Assembly: GCF_001870485.1 (NCBI RefSeq)
Contig: NZ_MDKE01000004.1
Coordinates: 1 to 64,000 of the forward strand
Length of the DNA stretch: 64,000 nucleotides
Direction of reading: 5' to 3'
Origin: Oceanisphaera psychrotolerans
GTDB lineage: Bacteria > Pseudomonadota > Gammaproteobacteria > Enterobacterales > Aeromonadaceae
Positions 9,149 through 17,869 of this stretch are shown piece after piece. The notes beneath the pieces were generated by a model. It saw only the letters and a list, made by a program, of their open reading frames with translations. It made no database searches and was not told the DNA's origin. Position numbers and translations under genes: made by a program. Position 1 is the stretch's first letter; each line of letters begins with the position of its first letter.

Positions 9149-10066
9149 ATGAAAAAGTCGCTGGCTTCGGCCGTGTTTACCCTTTCCATGGCCGTGGCTC
9201 AGCCCGCTCTGGCCGCCGACTCCATAGTGGTGTCTTCCAAGATCGACACCGAAGGCGGCCTGTTGGGCAATGTTATCTATCTGGCGCTGGAAAATGCAGG
9301 ACTCGAGGTAGAGAATCGTTCTCAACTGGGCGGTACCCCCATAGTACGCAAGGCCATCATCTCCGGCGAAATCGATATCTATCCGGAATACACCGGCAAC
9401 GCCGCCTTCTTTCACCAACGGGAAGAAGACGCGGTATGGAAAGACTTTCAGCAGGGTTACGATCTGGCCAAACAGCTGGATTACGACCAGCACCAGCTGG
9501 TGTGGCTGACGCCGGCCAACGCCAACAACACCTGGGCCATCGCGCTGCGTCAGGATATCGCCGATAGTAACCAGTTACATACCATGTCCGACTTCGGCCG
9601 CTACGTCAGCCAGGGGGGCGAGGTCAAGCTGGCCGCCTCGGCCGAGTTCGTCTCCAGCCCGGCGGTCTTGCCCGCCTTTCAGCAGACCTATGACTTCACC
9701 CTGAGCGACGATCAACTGCTGGTGCTGTCCGGTGGTAACACCGCCGCCACCATCAAGGCGGCGGCGCTGCAGACCGACAACACCAATGCCGCCATGGTAT
9801 ACGGCACCGACGGCGCCATCGCCTCGGTCGGCCTGGTGGTCATGGAAGACGACAAGGGCGTGCAACCGGTCTACGCCCCGGCACCCATAGTGCGCCAGCA
9901 AACCCTGCAGGCACACCCCGAGATCGCCGGCATACTGGAACCCATCTTCCAGTCGCTGGACGTCAAGACCCTGCAGCAGCTGAACAGCCGCATCGCCATC
10001 GGTGGTGAAAGCGCCCAGGCCGTCGCCAGAAGCTACCTGTCCGACAAGGGCTTTTTGAAGGACTGA
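9149..10066 (+). CDS. osmF: Betaine ABC transporter substrate-binding protein (OsmF/YehZ)
   Basis: A 305-residue periplasmic binding protein of the quaternary-amine (OpuBC/OsmF) family with a signal peptide ending in AALAA near residue 23. The segments VVSSKIDTEGGLLGNVI, QLGGTPIVRKAIISGEIDIYP with EYTG, and NAAMVYGTDGAIAS are typical of the family, in which aromatic cage residues bind glycine betaine-like ligands. Length equals E. coli OsmF (305). The start at 9149 has an AAGGA site; the earlier in-frame ATG at 9110 has none. It is the first gene of an operon with the same order as E. coli yehZYXW, a low-affinity betaine uptake system linked to osmotic or stationary-phase stress. Confidence 0.9.
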   Translation: MKKSLASAVFTLSMAVAQPALAADSIVVSSKIDTEGGLLGNVIYLALENAGLEVENRSQLGGTPIVRKAIISGEIDIYPEYTGNAAFFHQREEDAVWKDFQQGYDLAKQLDYDQHQLVWLTPANANNTWAIALRQDIADSNQLHTMSDFGRYVSQGGEVKLAASAEFVSSPAVLPAFQQTYDFTLSDDQLLVLSGGNTAATIKAAALQTDNTNAAMVYGTDGAIASVGLVVMEDDKGVQPVYAPAPIVRQQTLQAHPEIAGILEPIFQSLDVKTLQQLNSRIAIGGESAQAVARSYLSDKGFLKD

Positions 10067-10129
10067 TGCCATCGGATTAAAGATGCGTGAAAATTGCCAA
10101 TAACACCGTTAAACGTGTACGCATCGGAC

Positions 10130-10221
10130 AAAGGGTCCACTCCGCCGACTCGCTGCAAGTACATCCATGTACGCTCTCTGTTTCATCCCTGAAACAGAAG
10201 GTCGGCGGAGCAGATCCCTTT
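10130..10221. repeat. Nested (cloverleaf-like) palindromic element
   Basis: Outer arms at 10130-10149 and 10201-10221 pair over about 20 bases (AAAGGG, then CTCCGCCGAC, with a small mismatch). Two inner hairpins lie between them: GTACAT-CC-ATGTAC (10159-10172) and CTGTTTCA-tccc-TGAAACAG (10178-10197). The whole could fold as a cloverleaf of 92 bases. It sits between osmF and yehY, where the operon has an unusual 270-base gap, and is probably a dispersed intergenic repeat that inserted here and may act on transcript stability or partial termination. Confidence 0.65.
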
Positions 10222-10335
10222 GTCCTCCTTTACGCTCTGGTGTCGCCTGTCTGCATTACCACCAGCACCTCGGTTGCTGCTGAGAGACAGCAATATAAAT
10301 CGGCGGTTTTTTTAAGTCTGTGCCAGGAGTCTTTT

Positions 10336-11487
10336 TTGAAGTTTTCCAATCTGGACAAGGTCGGCGGCATACTCGGGTTCGCCCTGCTGCTGTCGCTGTT
10401 TGCCCTGCCCTTCGTCAGCCTGCAACCCAACCGTATCATGCCCGGCCAGCGCCTCGGCCTGCTGGAGGCAGCCAGCCTCAATACCCTGATGCCACTGCTG
10501 CTGATGTTAGTGCTTACCAGCCTGACATCCCTGTTCAAAACGGCAATACGCATCCGTTTGGTGCTGACCCTGATAACGCTGATGGCGCTGATGTATGCCG
10601 TCGGCGCCGGCGCATCCCAGCAGCTAAGCGATGCCAGCCCCCTGGCCCGGGTTTCCCTCAACGCCGGCTTCTGGCTGGCGATATTCTGGCTGGCGCTGCT
10701 GATCACCGACGCCGCCATCAAGCTGGCCTTGCGTCCCCTGCCCCGGCTGGCGCTGGTGACCCTGATAATGACGGCGGTGATGGCCCTGCTGGCCGCCGGC
10801 CACTGGGACGATCTGTCGCTGCTGCGGGAATATCACAACCAGACCGACTTCTGGGGCCAGGCGGTGCGCCATCTGCAGCTGTCGCTCGGCAGCATAGTGC
10901 CGGCGGTGCTGGTCGGCATTCCGCTGGGGGTGCGTAGTCATCGCTCGGCCCGCCTCAAGGCCATGGTCTTTCCGGTGCTCAATGTCCTGCAGACCATTCC
11001 CAGTCTGGCCATGTTCGGCCTGCTGATGATCCCCCTCAGCCTGCTCGCCACCGGCTACCCGCTGCTGGCCGAGCTGGGTATCCGCGGCATCGGCGCCGCA
11101 CCGGCGGTGATAGCGCTGTTCTTCTATTCGCTGCTGCCCATCGTCAGCAATACGGCCCTGGGCTTCGACAAGATAGACGCCCGGGTGCGGGAAGCCGCCA
11201 CCGGCATGGGCATGAATGCCCGCCAGCGACTGTGGCAGGTGGAGTTTCCGCTGGCCATGCCGGTGATCCTCACCGGCCTGCGAGTGGTGGTGACCATGAA
11301 CATCGGCCTGGTGGCGGTGGCGGCCCTGGTGGGCGGTGGCGGCTTCGGCACCTATATCTTCCAGGGACTGGGCCAGACCGCCACCGACCTCGTGATCCTC
11401 GGCGCCGTGCCGACCCTGGTGCTGGCCTTTTTGTTCGCCATCGTCATCGACACCCTGATAGCCCTGCAACGAGGCGGCAAAGCATGA
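10336..11487 (+). CDS. yehY: Betaine ABC transporter permease YehY
   Basis: A 383-residue inner-membrane permease. About five hydrophobic helices occupy the N-terminal 170 residues, then a standard binding-protein-dependent transport domain. The EAA-type loop reads REAATGMGMNARQRLWQVEFPLAMP near residue 290. E. coli YehY is 385 residues, matching this length. The frame is open back to 10087, but that extension runs through a palindromic element and is not membrane-like. TTG at 10336 has CAGGAG six bases upstream and is the better start. The downstream ATPase gene overlaps by four bases (ATGA), implying translational coupling. Role: membrane channel of the YehZYXW betaine importer. Confidence 0.88.
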   Translation: MKFSNLDKVGGILGFALLLSLFALPFVSLQPNRIMPGQRLGLLEAASLNTLMPLLLMLVLTSLTSLFKTAIRIRLVLTLITLMALMYAVGAGASQQLSDASPLARVSLNAGFWLAIFWLALLITDAAIKLALRPLPRLALVTLIMTAVMALLAAGHWDDLSLLREYHNQTDFWGQAVRHLQLSLGSIVPAVLVGIPLGVRSHRSARLKAMVFPVLNVLQTIPSLAMFGLLMIPLSLLATGYPLLAELGIRGIGAAPAVIALFFYSLLPIVSNTALGFDKIDARVREAATGMGMNARQRLWQVEFPLAMPVILTGLRVVVTMNIGLVAVAALVGGGGFGTYIFQGLGQTATDLVILGAVPTLVLAFLFAIVIDTLIALQRGGKA

Positions 11488-12446
11488 TCGAAGTAAAAGC
11501 ACTCAGCAAACAGTTTGGCGCACAAATGGCCGTCAATAACCTCTCGCTCAAGGTAGATCGCGGCCAGTTCTGCATGCTGGTCGGTACTTCCGGCTGCGGC
11601 AAGTCCACCACCCTGCGCATGATCAACCGGCTGATAGAGCCCAGCGGCGGCCAGATCCTGATCAACAATCAGGATGTTACCAGCCTGCCGCCGGAGCAGC
11701 TCCGGCGGCGCATCGGCTACGTGATCCAGGGGGTGGGACTCTTTCCGCACCGCAGCATCCATCAGAACATTGCCACCGTGCCCCGGCTGCTGGGCTGGAA
11801 AAAGGCGGATATCGATGCGCGGGTCACCGAGCTGCTGACCCTGTTCAAGCTGGATGCCGCCACCTTTGCCGGCAAATATCCGCACCAGCTGTCGGGCGGC
11901 GAACAGCAACGGGTGGGCGTGGCCCGTGCCCTCGCCGCCCGGCCGGAACTGCTGCTGATGGACGAACCCTTCGGCGCCCTGGATCCACTGACCCGGGAGC
12001 TGCTGCAGGATGAATTGTTGCGGGTGCAGAAGCTGCTGGGCATTACCATCATCATGGTGACTCACGATCTGGAAGAAGCGATGAAGATGGCCGATGTCAT
12101 CGCGGTGATGGACAAGGGCGAGCTGCTGCAGCTGGATACCCCCGAGACCCTGTTACGCCATCCACGAGAGGGCTTCGTGCAGAGTCTGGTGGGCGGAATG
12201 GACCGCTCCCTGCATTTGCTTGCCATCAAGCCGGTGAGCCAGGTGATGACTCCCCTGTCTTTGCAACAACAGCAACAGCCATCGCCGTCACCGGCCCCCA
12301 CCATCGAGGCCAACGCCAACCTGCGCGACGCCATGGCGCTGCTGATCTGGGAGCAGGCGGAACAACTGCAGGTGGTGGATGCCGACGGCACCCCCATCGG
12401 TCGAGTCACCATGCATGATCTGCTGCAACAGGGCGCCAGAGCATGA
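11484..12446 (+). CDS. yehX: Betaine ABC transporter ATP-binding protein YehX
   Basis: A 320-residue ABC ATPase. Walker A GTSGCGKST lies at residues 34-42, the signature LSGGEQQRVG near 134, Walker B LLLMDEP near 154, and the H-loop VTHD near 190. The C-terminal extension after about residue 240 contains a Gln-rich linker (QQQQQPSPSPAP) and a partial CBS-like segment (LQVVDADGTPIGRVTMHDLL), as in OpuA/OpuC-type proteins where CBS domains sense osmotic state. Only one CBS half is evident. It overlaps both neighbours by four bases in an operon equivalent to E. coli yehZYXW. It energises betaine import. Confidence 0.9.
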   Translation: MIEVKALSKQFGAQMAVNNLSLKVDRGQFCMLVGTSGCGKSTTLRMINRLIEPSGGQILINNQDVTSLPPEQLRRRIGYVIQGVGLFPHRSIHQNIATVPRLLGWKKADIDARVTELLTLFKLDAATFAGKYPHQLSGGEQQRVGVARALAARPELLLMDEPFGALDPLTRELLQDELLRVQKLLGITIIMVTHDLEEAMKMADVIAVMDKGELLQLDTPETLLRHPREGFVQSLVGGMDRSLHLLAIKPVSQVMTPLSLQQQQQPSPSPAPTIEANANLRDAMALLIWEQAEQLQVVDADGTPIGRVTMHDLLQQGARA

Positions 12447-13183
12447 AGATCTCCTCTGTTCGCGGCTGGCTGGCCATCGGTCTCCCCCTGCTGCTGTTGC
12501 TGATCATGACCCTGAAGATGCCATGGCTGGAGCCGCTGTTTCGCCCGCTGGTCGATGCCCGGGCCCCTGCCATCTATCCCCGCGACAGCTTCCTCAACCT
12601 GCTGATCTGGCATCTGGCGGCGGTATTCATCGCCATCGCCGCCGCCACCCTGGTGGCCCTGGGTGGCGGCATTCTGGTCACCCGTGCCGCCGGCCGGGAG
12701 TTTCTGCCCCTGGCACGGGCCATCGCCAACCTGGGCCAGACCTTTCCGCCGGTGGCGGTGCTGGCGCTGGCGGTGCCGGCGCTGGGCTTCGGTCTGACAC
12801 CGACTCTGGTGGCACTGTTTCTCTACGGCATGCTGCCGATCTATGAAAATACCGTCACCGGCCTGCAGCAGGTGCCCGCCAGCGTGCGCGAGGCGGCGCG
12901 CGGCATGGGCATGAGCCCGCGCCAGCAACTGTTGTCGGTGGAGCTGCCGCTGGCGCTGCCGATGATCATCGCCGGTATCCGTATTTCACTGGTGATCAGC
13001 ATCGGTACCGCCACCATAGGGTCGACGGTGGCGGCCAAGGGGTTCGGGGAAGTAATCATCGCCGGCCTGCTGACCGACAACATGGCTTTCGTGCTGCAGG
13101 GCGGCATCATGGTGGCATTGGTGGCCATCCTGATCGACGCCATGTTTCAACGGTTGGAGCGGCGGCTGTCGCCGCCGGGCTGA
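12443..13183 (+). CDS. yehW: Betaine ABC transporter permease YehW
   Basis: A 246-residue permease, close to E. coli YehW (243), with a standard transport domain. The coupling loop VREAARGMGMSPRQQLLSVELPLALPM lies near residue 150, and membrane helices flank it on both sides. It pairs with YehY to form the heterodimeric channel of the betaine importer. It starts at the ATGA overlapping the stop of yehX and is the last gene of the operon; the next gene is on the opposite strand. No irregularity was noticed. Confidence 0.9.
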   Translation: MKISSVRGWLAIGLPLLLLLIMTLKMPWLEPLFRPLVDARAPAIYPRDSFLNLLIWHLAAVFIAIAAATLVALGGGILVTRAAGREFLPLARAIANLGQTFPPVAVLALAVPALGFGLTPTLVALFLYGMLPIYENTVTGLQQVPASVREAARGMGMSPRQQLLSVELPLALPMIIAGIRISLVISIGTATIGSTVAAKGFGEVIIAGLLTDNMAFVLQGGIMVALVAILIDAMFQRLERRLSPPG

Positions 13184-13200
13184 AGCGTCAGTGCTTCAAC

Positions 13201-13881
13201 TTAATGCTTCAACAGGGCCAGCAAGGCCTCGGCGGCAGGCTCGGAAGAGGCCGGGTTCTGACCGGTCACCAGCAGGCCGTCGGTTTCCACATGAGGATGC
13301 CAGTCATCGGCCTTGCGATAGTCGCCGCCGTTTTTCCGGAGCATATCCTCCACCAGAAAAGGCACTATGTCGGTCAGCTGCACCGCGGCTTCTTCGCTGT
13401 TGGTAAAGCCGGTCACCCGCTTGCCGTCCACCAGGGGTTTGCCGGTGCCAGAACGGACATGGCGCAGCACCGCCGGAGCATGGCACACCGCCGCCACCGG
13501 TTTGCTGGCCGCGGCAAAAGACTCGATCAGCGCGATGGAGTCGGCATCTTCCGCCAGATCCCACAGGGGACCGTGGCCACCGGGATAAAACACCGCATCA
13601 AAATCGGCTGCCGACACCTCGGCCAGCTTGTGGGTGCTGGCCAGCTCCGCCTGGGCGGCCGGATCTGCCCGAAAACGCTCGGTAGCAGCGGTTTGGGCAT
13701 CGGTTGCATCGCTTTTCGGATCCAGCGGCGGCTGGCCGCCCTTGGGTGAAACCAGGGTGATGGTGGCGCCCGCATCCTTGAACACGTAATAAGGGGCGGC
13801 AAACTCCTCCAGCCAGAAACCGGTTTTCTCGCCGGTATCCCCCAACTGGTCGTGGGAGGTCAGTACCATCAGAATACGCAT
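13201..13881 (-). CDS. DJ-1/PfpI family protein (type 1 glutamine amidotransferase-like)
   Basis: A 226-residue cytoplasmic protein of the Hsp31/DJ-1 superfamily. The nucleophile elbow AVCHAP places Cys133, with an acidic partner Glu18 (GEKTGFW) and the PGGHGPLWDL motif near residue 100. This set is typical of the glyoxalase III/Hsp31-like branch, which detoxifies methylglyoxal, rather than of true glutamine amidotransferases. The start at 13881 was chosen for an AAGGAG site six bases upstream; a longer frame to 13908 has none. It is monocistronic and convergent with the betaine operon. Substrate remains inferred. Confidence 0.88.
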   Translation of the reverse strand: MRILMVLTSHDQLGDTGEKTGFWLEEFAAPYYVFKDAGATITLVSPKGGQPPLDPKSDATDAQTAATERFRADPAAQAELASTHKLAEVSAADFDAVFYPGGHGPLWDLAEDADSIALIESFAAASKPVAAVCHAPAVLRHVRSGTGKPLVDGKRVTGFTNSEEAAVQLTDIVPFLVEDMLRKNGGDYRKADDWHPHVETDGLLVTGQNPASSEPAAEALLALLKH

Positions 13882-14056
13882 ATCGACTCCTTGTTCGTTA
13901 CAGAACACACGCTTGTACCAATCTGACTAACCATAGGATCATGTCGCTTCAGAGGCAGCAGGGCCGAATTGTATGTCGAAGCACCGGCTTCATCCTATCA
14001 GTGTTATCAGGGTAGTCGACGACACAGAAGATGATAGTGTGCCGTCGACATTAGGC

Positions 14057-15358
14057 TTACTCGGGCCGGGGCAACCCCAGATGATCGCGCAGGGTGGAAC
14101 CCTGATATTCGGTACGGAACAGGCCGCGGCGCTGCAGTTCCGGTACTACCTGTTCGACGAAATCCTCGATACCGGCAGGCAGCGAGGGCGGCATCAGGTT
14201 GAAGCCGTCGGCACCTTCGTTGCGGAACCAGTTTTCCATCCTGTCGGCAATCTGCTCCGGGGTGCCGACCATGGTGCAGTGGCCGCCGCCAGCCGCCAAC
14301 CGCCCCAGCAGCTGGCGCACCGTGGGTTGCTCGGTTTCGATGATCCGCAATATGGTGCCGTAGCGGCCCTTGGGGCCGGTGAAGGCCTCCAGCGAAGGCA
14401 GTGCCGGCACCGGTGCGTCCAGCTCCCAGCTCATGCAGTCCTGCTCGGTAAAAAGTCCGAGCTGGCGCAACGAGGCTTCCACCGGCAGCAATTCGTCCAG
14501 CTCCCGCTGTTTGGCTTTGGCCTCGGCTTCGGTCGAGGCCACATAGGTCACCAGCCCCGGCATGATGGGCACAGCCGCGGTTCTGCCCGCTTGCTGCACC
14601 CGCCGCTTGATGTCCCGGTAGTAGTCCTGAGCCGCCGGCAGATCGTAGGCCACCGCGTAGATGGCTTCGGCGCGCCGGGCGGCCAGCTCCCGTCCCTGCT
14701 CCGAGGCACCGGCCTGGAACAGCACCGGGTGGCCCTGGGGCGGACGCGGCACATTGAGCGGCCCGTCCACCAGGAAGAATTCGCCGTGATGATTGATGGG
14801 CTGCACCCTGGCCGGATCCGCATAATGGCCCTGCCGGTCTAAGGTCAGCGCATCTGCCTGCCAGGAATCCCACAGCTTGAGCACCGCCTCCACAAATTCA
14901 TCGGCACGGCGATAACGCTCCGCATGGCCTGGCATGGTCTCATAGCCGTGGTTGCGCGCCTCCACATCGAACATCGAGGTCACCACGTTCCAGCCGACCC
15001 GGCCACCGGAAATATGATCCAGCGAGGCCACCAGCCGGGCCGCATGAAAGGGGGTGTAAAAGGTGCTGGAGACGGTGCTGATCAGGCCGATGCGGTCGGT
15101 GGCCCGGCTCATGGCCGCCATGGCCGTGAGTGGCTCCAGAAACCAGTGGCTGCCGTCGGCCACATTGCCCGCCGACTGGCCGTCGGCGAAGAACACCGCG
15201 TCCAGCTTGCCGCGCTCGGCGGTCTGCGCCAGCCGCTCGTAATAACGGATATCTCCCAGCTGTTCCACCGATGAGGCCGGGTGACGCCAGGCCCCCTTGT
15301 GATGCCCACAACCGAGCAGAAACAGGTTGAGGTGCATCATCCGTGATTCCGCCGTCAT
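14057..15358 (-). CDS. LLM-class flavin-dependent monooxygenase (NtaA/SnaA/DszA type)
   Basis: A 433-residue FMN-dependent monooxygenase of the luciferase-like superfamily, NtaA/SnaA/SoxA/DszA subgroup. Typical segments are WRHPASS near the N-terminus, KLDAVFFADG, EPLTAMAAMSRATDRIGLISTVSST, GRVGWNVVTS and PVLFQAGASEQGRELAARRAEAIYA. Members oxidise diverse small molecules with reduced FMN from a separate reductase; none is encoded nearby. The start at 15358 overlaps the stop of the upstream SDR gene by four bases (ATGA), so the two are coupled. Because the pair is headed by a TPP riboswitch, a role in thiamine precursor salvage or thiazole/pyrimidine turnover is inferred; the substrate is unknown. 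Confidence 0.88.
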   Translation of the reverse strand: MTAESRMMHLNLFLLGCGHHKGAWRHPASSVEQLGDIRYYERLAQTAERGKLDAVFFADGQSAGNVADGSHWFLEPLTAMAAMSRATDRIGLISTVSSTFYTPFHAARLVASLDHISGGRVGWNVVTSMFDVEARNHGYETMPGHAERYRRADEFVEAVLKLWDSWQADALTLDRQGHYADPARVQPINHHGEFFLVDGPLNVPRPPQGHPVLFQAGASEQGRELAARRAEAIYAVAYDLPAAQDYYRDIKRRVQQAGRTAAVPIMPGLVTYVASTEAEAKAKQRELDELLPVEASLRQLGLFTEQDCMSWELDAPVPALPSLEAFTGPKGRYGTILRIIETEQPTVRQLLGRLAAGGGHCTMVGTPEQIADRMENWFRNEGADGFNLMPPSLPAGIEDFVEQVVPELQRRGLFRTEYQGSTLRDHLGLPRPE

Positions 15359-16131
15359 CAGTTTTTCACCAGACCGCCATCCACCACCAGATTCTGGCCG
15401 GTGACCGAGCGAGACCAGGGCGAGGCGAAGAACAGGGTGGCATCGGCAAATTCCGCCGGCGTGGTCACCCGCCGCAGCGGGGTAGCGGCGGCGATGTAGT
15501 CGAACACCGCCTCGGGCGTGGCGGCAGAGGCATCGGTGGTGCGCAGCAGACCGCCGGACACCATGTTGACGGTAATGCCGTCCGGGCCCAGATCCTGTGA
15601 CAGGGTGCGGGTCAGCGACAGCAACGCCGCCTTGGCGGCGGTGTAATCGTGATAAGGCACCACCGGATTCTGGAACAGGTTGGTACCGACGTTGACGATA
15701 CGGCCGAAGCCCGCCTCGCGCATGCCGGGCAGTGCCGCCTGGGTGGTGTTGAGTGCGCCCCTGACCACGCCTTCCAGCTGCTGGTTGAGATCTTCCCAGC
15801 GCAGCTGATCGGCATTGGCCCGGCCATCACCGTTGAAGGAGAAAGCCGGCAGGGCGTTGTTGACTACTGTGGTGATCGGGCTGCCGAAATGCTCCCGGGC
15901 GTGGGCGAACATGGCCTGCACCGCGCCGGCATCGGACACATCCGCCTGCACCGCCAGCGCCCGGCCGGGCGCCTCTGCCGCCAGTTTTTCGGCGGCCTCG
16001 GCGCTGTTCAGATAGTTGATCACCACCCGCGCGCCTTCACGCAGAAAAGCCCGCACCAGATGTTCGCCCAGGCCGCGTCCGCCACCGGTAACCAGCACCA
16101 GCTGTTCGTTCAGATTGATGGAAGTTTGCAT
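15358..16131 (-). CDS. Short-chain dehydrogenase/reductase under TPP riboswitch
   Basis: A 257-residue SDR. The Rossmann motif TGGGRGLG lies at residues 15-22, the NNA motif at 91-93, and the catalytic pair YTAAK at Tyr163/Lys167. The usual catalytic serine position, 13 residues before the tyrosine, is Thr150 (NVGTNLF). It is annotated-type 3-oxoacyl-ACP reductase by overall form, but the TPP riboswitch upstream argues for a thiamine-linked role; I recall that comparative work on thiamine regulons reported such a reductase as oarX. The ribosome site AAGAGGT precedes ATG 16131. It is the first gene of a two-gene operon with the flavin monooxygenase. Confidence 0.9.
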   Translation of the reverse strand: MQTSINLNEQLVLVTGGGRGLGEHLVRAFLREGARVVINYLNSAEAAEKLAAEAPGRALAVQADVSDAGAVQAMFAHAREHFGSPITTVVNNALPAFSFNGDGRANADQLRWEDLNQQLEGVVRGALNTTQAALPGMREAGFGRIVNVGTNLFQNPVVPYHDYTAAKAALLSLTRTLSQDLGPDGITVNMVSGGLLRTTDASAATPEAVFDYIAAATPLRRVTTPAEFADATLFFASPWSRSVTGQNLVVDGGLVKN

Positions 16132-16185
16132 TGCTACCTCTTGTTAGAGGCGAAGGCATGGACGGGCAGAATATGCCGCTAGCCG

Positions 16186-16276
16186 GCTGGCTGACATCCC
16201 TTCGCCAGTATGAACTGGATCAGGTTCGACGGGTGTGTTCTCAGCCCTGCCGGCCTTTGGCCGCAGGACACCCCGT
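16186..16276 (-). promoter_or_regulatory. TPP riboswitch (THI element) of the SDR-monooxygenase operon
   Basis: Read on the minus strand, the segment contains the TPP aptamer landmarks in order: GGGGTGTCC, a variable stem, GGCTGAGA, ACCCGTCGAACCTGATCCAG, and a closing CTGGCGAAGGGA. It ends about 55 bases upstream of the SDR start. It should repress the SDR and flavin monooxygenase when thiamine pyrophosphate is abundant. The short distance to the start suggests control of translation initiation. Confidence 0.92.
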
Positions 16277-16460
16277 GTCACATTCAGACCATAGCACACC
16301 CCCGCTCGGGTTTAATAGCCCGAGAGCGGGTGCCGTGAGGGCTAGAAAAACCACCATCGGGGCCGCCTGTTTACCCCTCACATTTTCAGAAGTTTGGTGA
16401 AACCCTGCGGGAAGTGGATAATGAAACTCTGGATGTAATGGATAACCCGCCGAGCCGACT

Positions 16461-17516
16461 ATGACCGCAAAAACGACCGCAAACACGACCACACTGACCA
16501 TCACCCGCCCCGACGACTGGCACCTGCACCTGCGCGATGGCGAACAGCTGAAAGATACCGTTCGCGATGCCAGCCGCTATCTGGGCCGCGCCCTCGTCAT
16601 GCCCAACCTGCTGCCACCGGCCACCACCACCGAGATGGCGCTGGCCTACCGCGACCGCATTCTGGCGGTGCGCCCGCAGGGCAGCCGGTTCGAACCGCTG
16701 ATGAGCATCTACCTGACCGACAACACGGATCCGCAGGAAATCCGCAAGGCGAAAGCCACCGGCAAGATCATGGCCTGCAAGCTCTACCCGGCCGGCGCCA
16801 CCACCAACTCCGACTCCGGCGTGACCGATGTGAAAAACATCTACCCGGTGCTGGAAGCCATGCAGGAAACCGGCACCCTGCTGCTGCTGCACGGTGAGGT
16901 GACCGACTCGCGCATCGATATCTTCGACCGGGAAAAGGTCTTCCTCGACACCGTTCTGCCGGATGTGGTGCGCGACTTCCCGCAGCTGAAAATCGTGCTG
17001 GAGCACATCACCACCGAACACGCGGTGAACTTCGTGGAACAGGCCGGCGACAACGTGGCAGCCACCATCACCGCCCATCACCTGCTGTTCAATCGCAACC
17101 ACATGCTGGCGGGCGGCATTCGCCCGCATTTCTACTGTCTGCCCATTCTCAAGCGCAACACCCACCAGCAGGCACTGGTGCGGGCTGCCACCAGCGGCAA
17201 CAAGAAATTCTTCATGGGTACCGATTCGGCCCCCCACTTCCAGCACCGCAAGGAAGCGGCCTGCGGCTGTGCCGGCGCCTATACCTCGCACGCCGCGATA
17301 GAACTCTACGCCGAAGCCTTCGAAGAAGCCGGTGCACTGGACAAGCTGGAAGCCTTTGCCAGCCACTACGGCCCGGATTTTTACGGCCTGCCGCGCAATG
17401 AAGACACCATCACCCTGGTAAGGGAAAGCTGGACCGTCGACGACACCCTGCCCCTGGGCGGCGACCAGCTGGTACCGATCCGCGCCGGTGAAACCATCGA
17501 CTGGCTGGTGAAATAA
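16461..17516 (+). CDS. pyrC: Dihydroorotase PyrC
   Basis: A 351-residue class II dihydroorotase, catalysing reversible ring closure of N-carbamoyl-aspartate to dihydroorotate, the third step of de novo pyrimidine synthesis. The zinc ligands His21 and His23 (WHLHLRDG), the carbamylated Lys107 (MACKLYP), LLHGEV, LEHITT and the catalytic GTDSAPH segment are all present. Length matches E. coli PyrC (348), with a short Thr-rich N-terminal extension. It is transcribed rightward as a single gene between the two TPP-controlled transcription units, and followed by a good terminator. No special pyrimidine-linked leader was recognised. Confidence 0.95.
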   Translation: MTAKTTANTTTLTITRPDDWHLHLRDGEQLKDTVRDASRYLGRALVMPNLLPPATTTEMALAYRDRILAVRPQGSRFEPLMSIYLTDNTDPQEIRKAKATGKIMACKLYPAGATTNSDSGVTDVKNIYPVLEAMQETGTLLLLHGEVTDSRIDIFDREKVFLDTVLPDVVRDFPQLKIVLEHITTEHAVNFVEQAGDNVAATITAHHLLFNRNHMLAGGIRPHFYCLPILKRNTHQQALVRAATSGNKKFFMGTDSAPHFQHRKEAACGCAGAYTSHAAIELYAEAFEEAGALDKLEAFASHYGPDFYGLPRNEDTITLVRESWTVDDTLPLGGDQLVPIRAGETIDWLVK

Positions 17517-17539
17517 GCCAGCCGCGCTGCCGAAATACA

Positions 17540-17563
17540 AACGCGGCCCTGCCGCGTTTTTTT
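17540..17563 (+). terminator. Rho-independent terminator of pyrC
   Basis: AACGCGGC and GCCGCGTT form an 8-bp stem with a CCT loop, followed by an uninterrupted T-run, starting 24 bases after the pyrC stop. Confidence 0.85.
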
Positions 17564-17670
17564 GTGGGCGTCATCTGTGGCGCTTGCGCCTCCGGTACCG
17601 ACTGTCCCTATCGAGCGGGCCGGACTGGCAATTGACAAGCCAGGGCTGCGTCCCTACTCTGGCGCTATTC

Positions 17671-17758
17671 CTGGGGGAGCCCTTGCGGGCTGAGACTCTG
17701 CGATAACACGCAGTAACCCTTCGAACCTGATCCGGATAATGCCGGCGAAGGGAAGGAA
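17671..17758 (+). promoter_or_regulatory. TPP riboswitch upstream of the SSS transporter gene
   Basis: Aptamer landmarks appear in order: CTGGGGGAGCCC, GGGCTGAGA, a variable stem with TGCG/CGCA, ACCCTTCGAACCTGATCCGG, and a closing GCCGGCGAAGGGA. It is followed by about 110 bases to the ATG at 17870. A CT-rich stretch (CTCCCTCC near 17770) could pair with the GGGAG ribosome site, a possible expression platform; this part is inference. Confidence 0.92.
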
Positions 17759-17869
17759 ATGACTGATCCTCACTCTCCCTCCCGATCTGCCTGCCATTGC
17801 CCGGCGCCCTGTAGCCAATGAATGACTACCACCGCCATGCCTGTCCGTAACGGGCAAAGGGAGAACATC

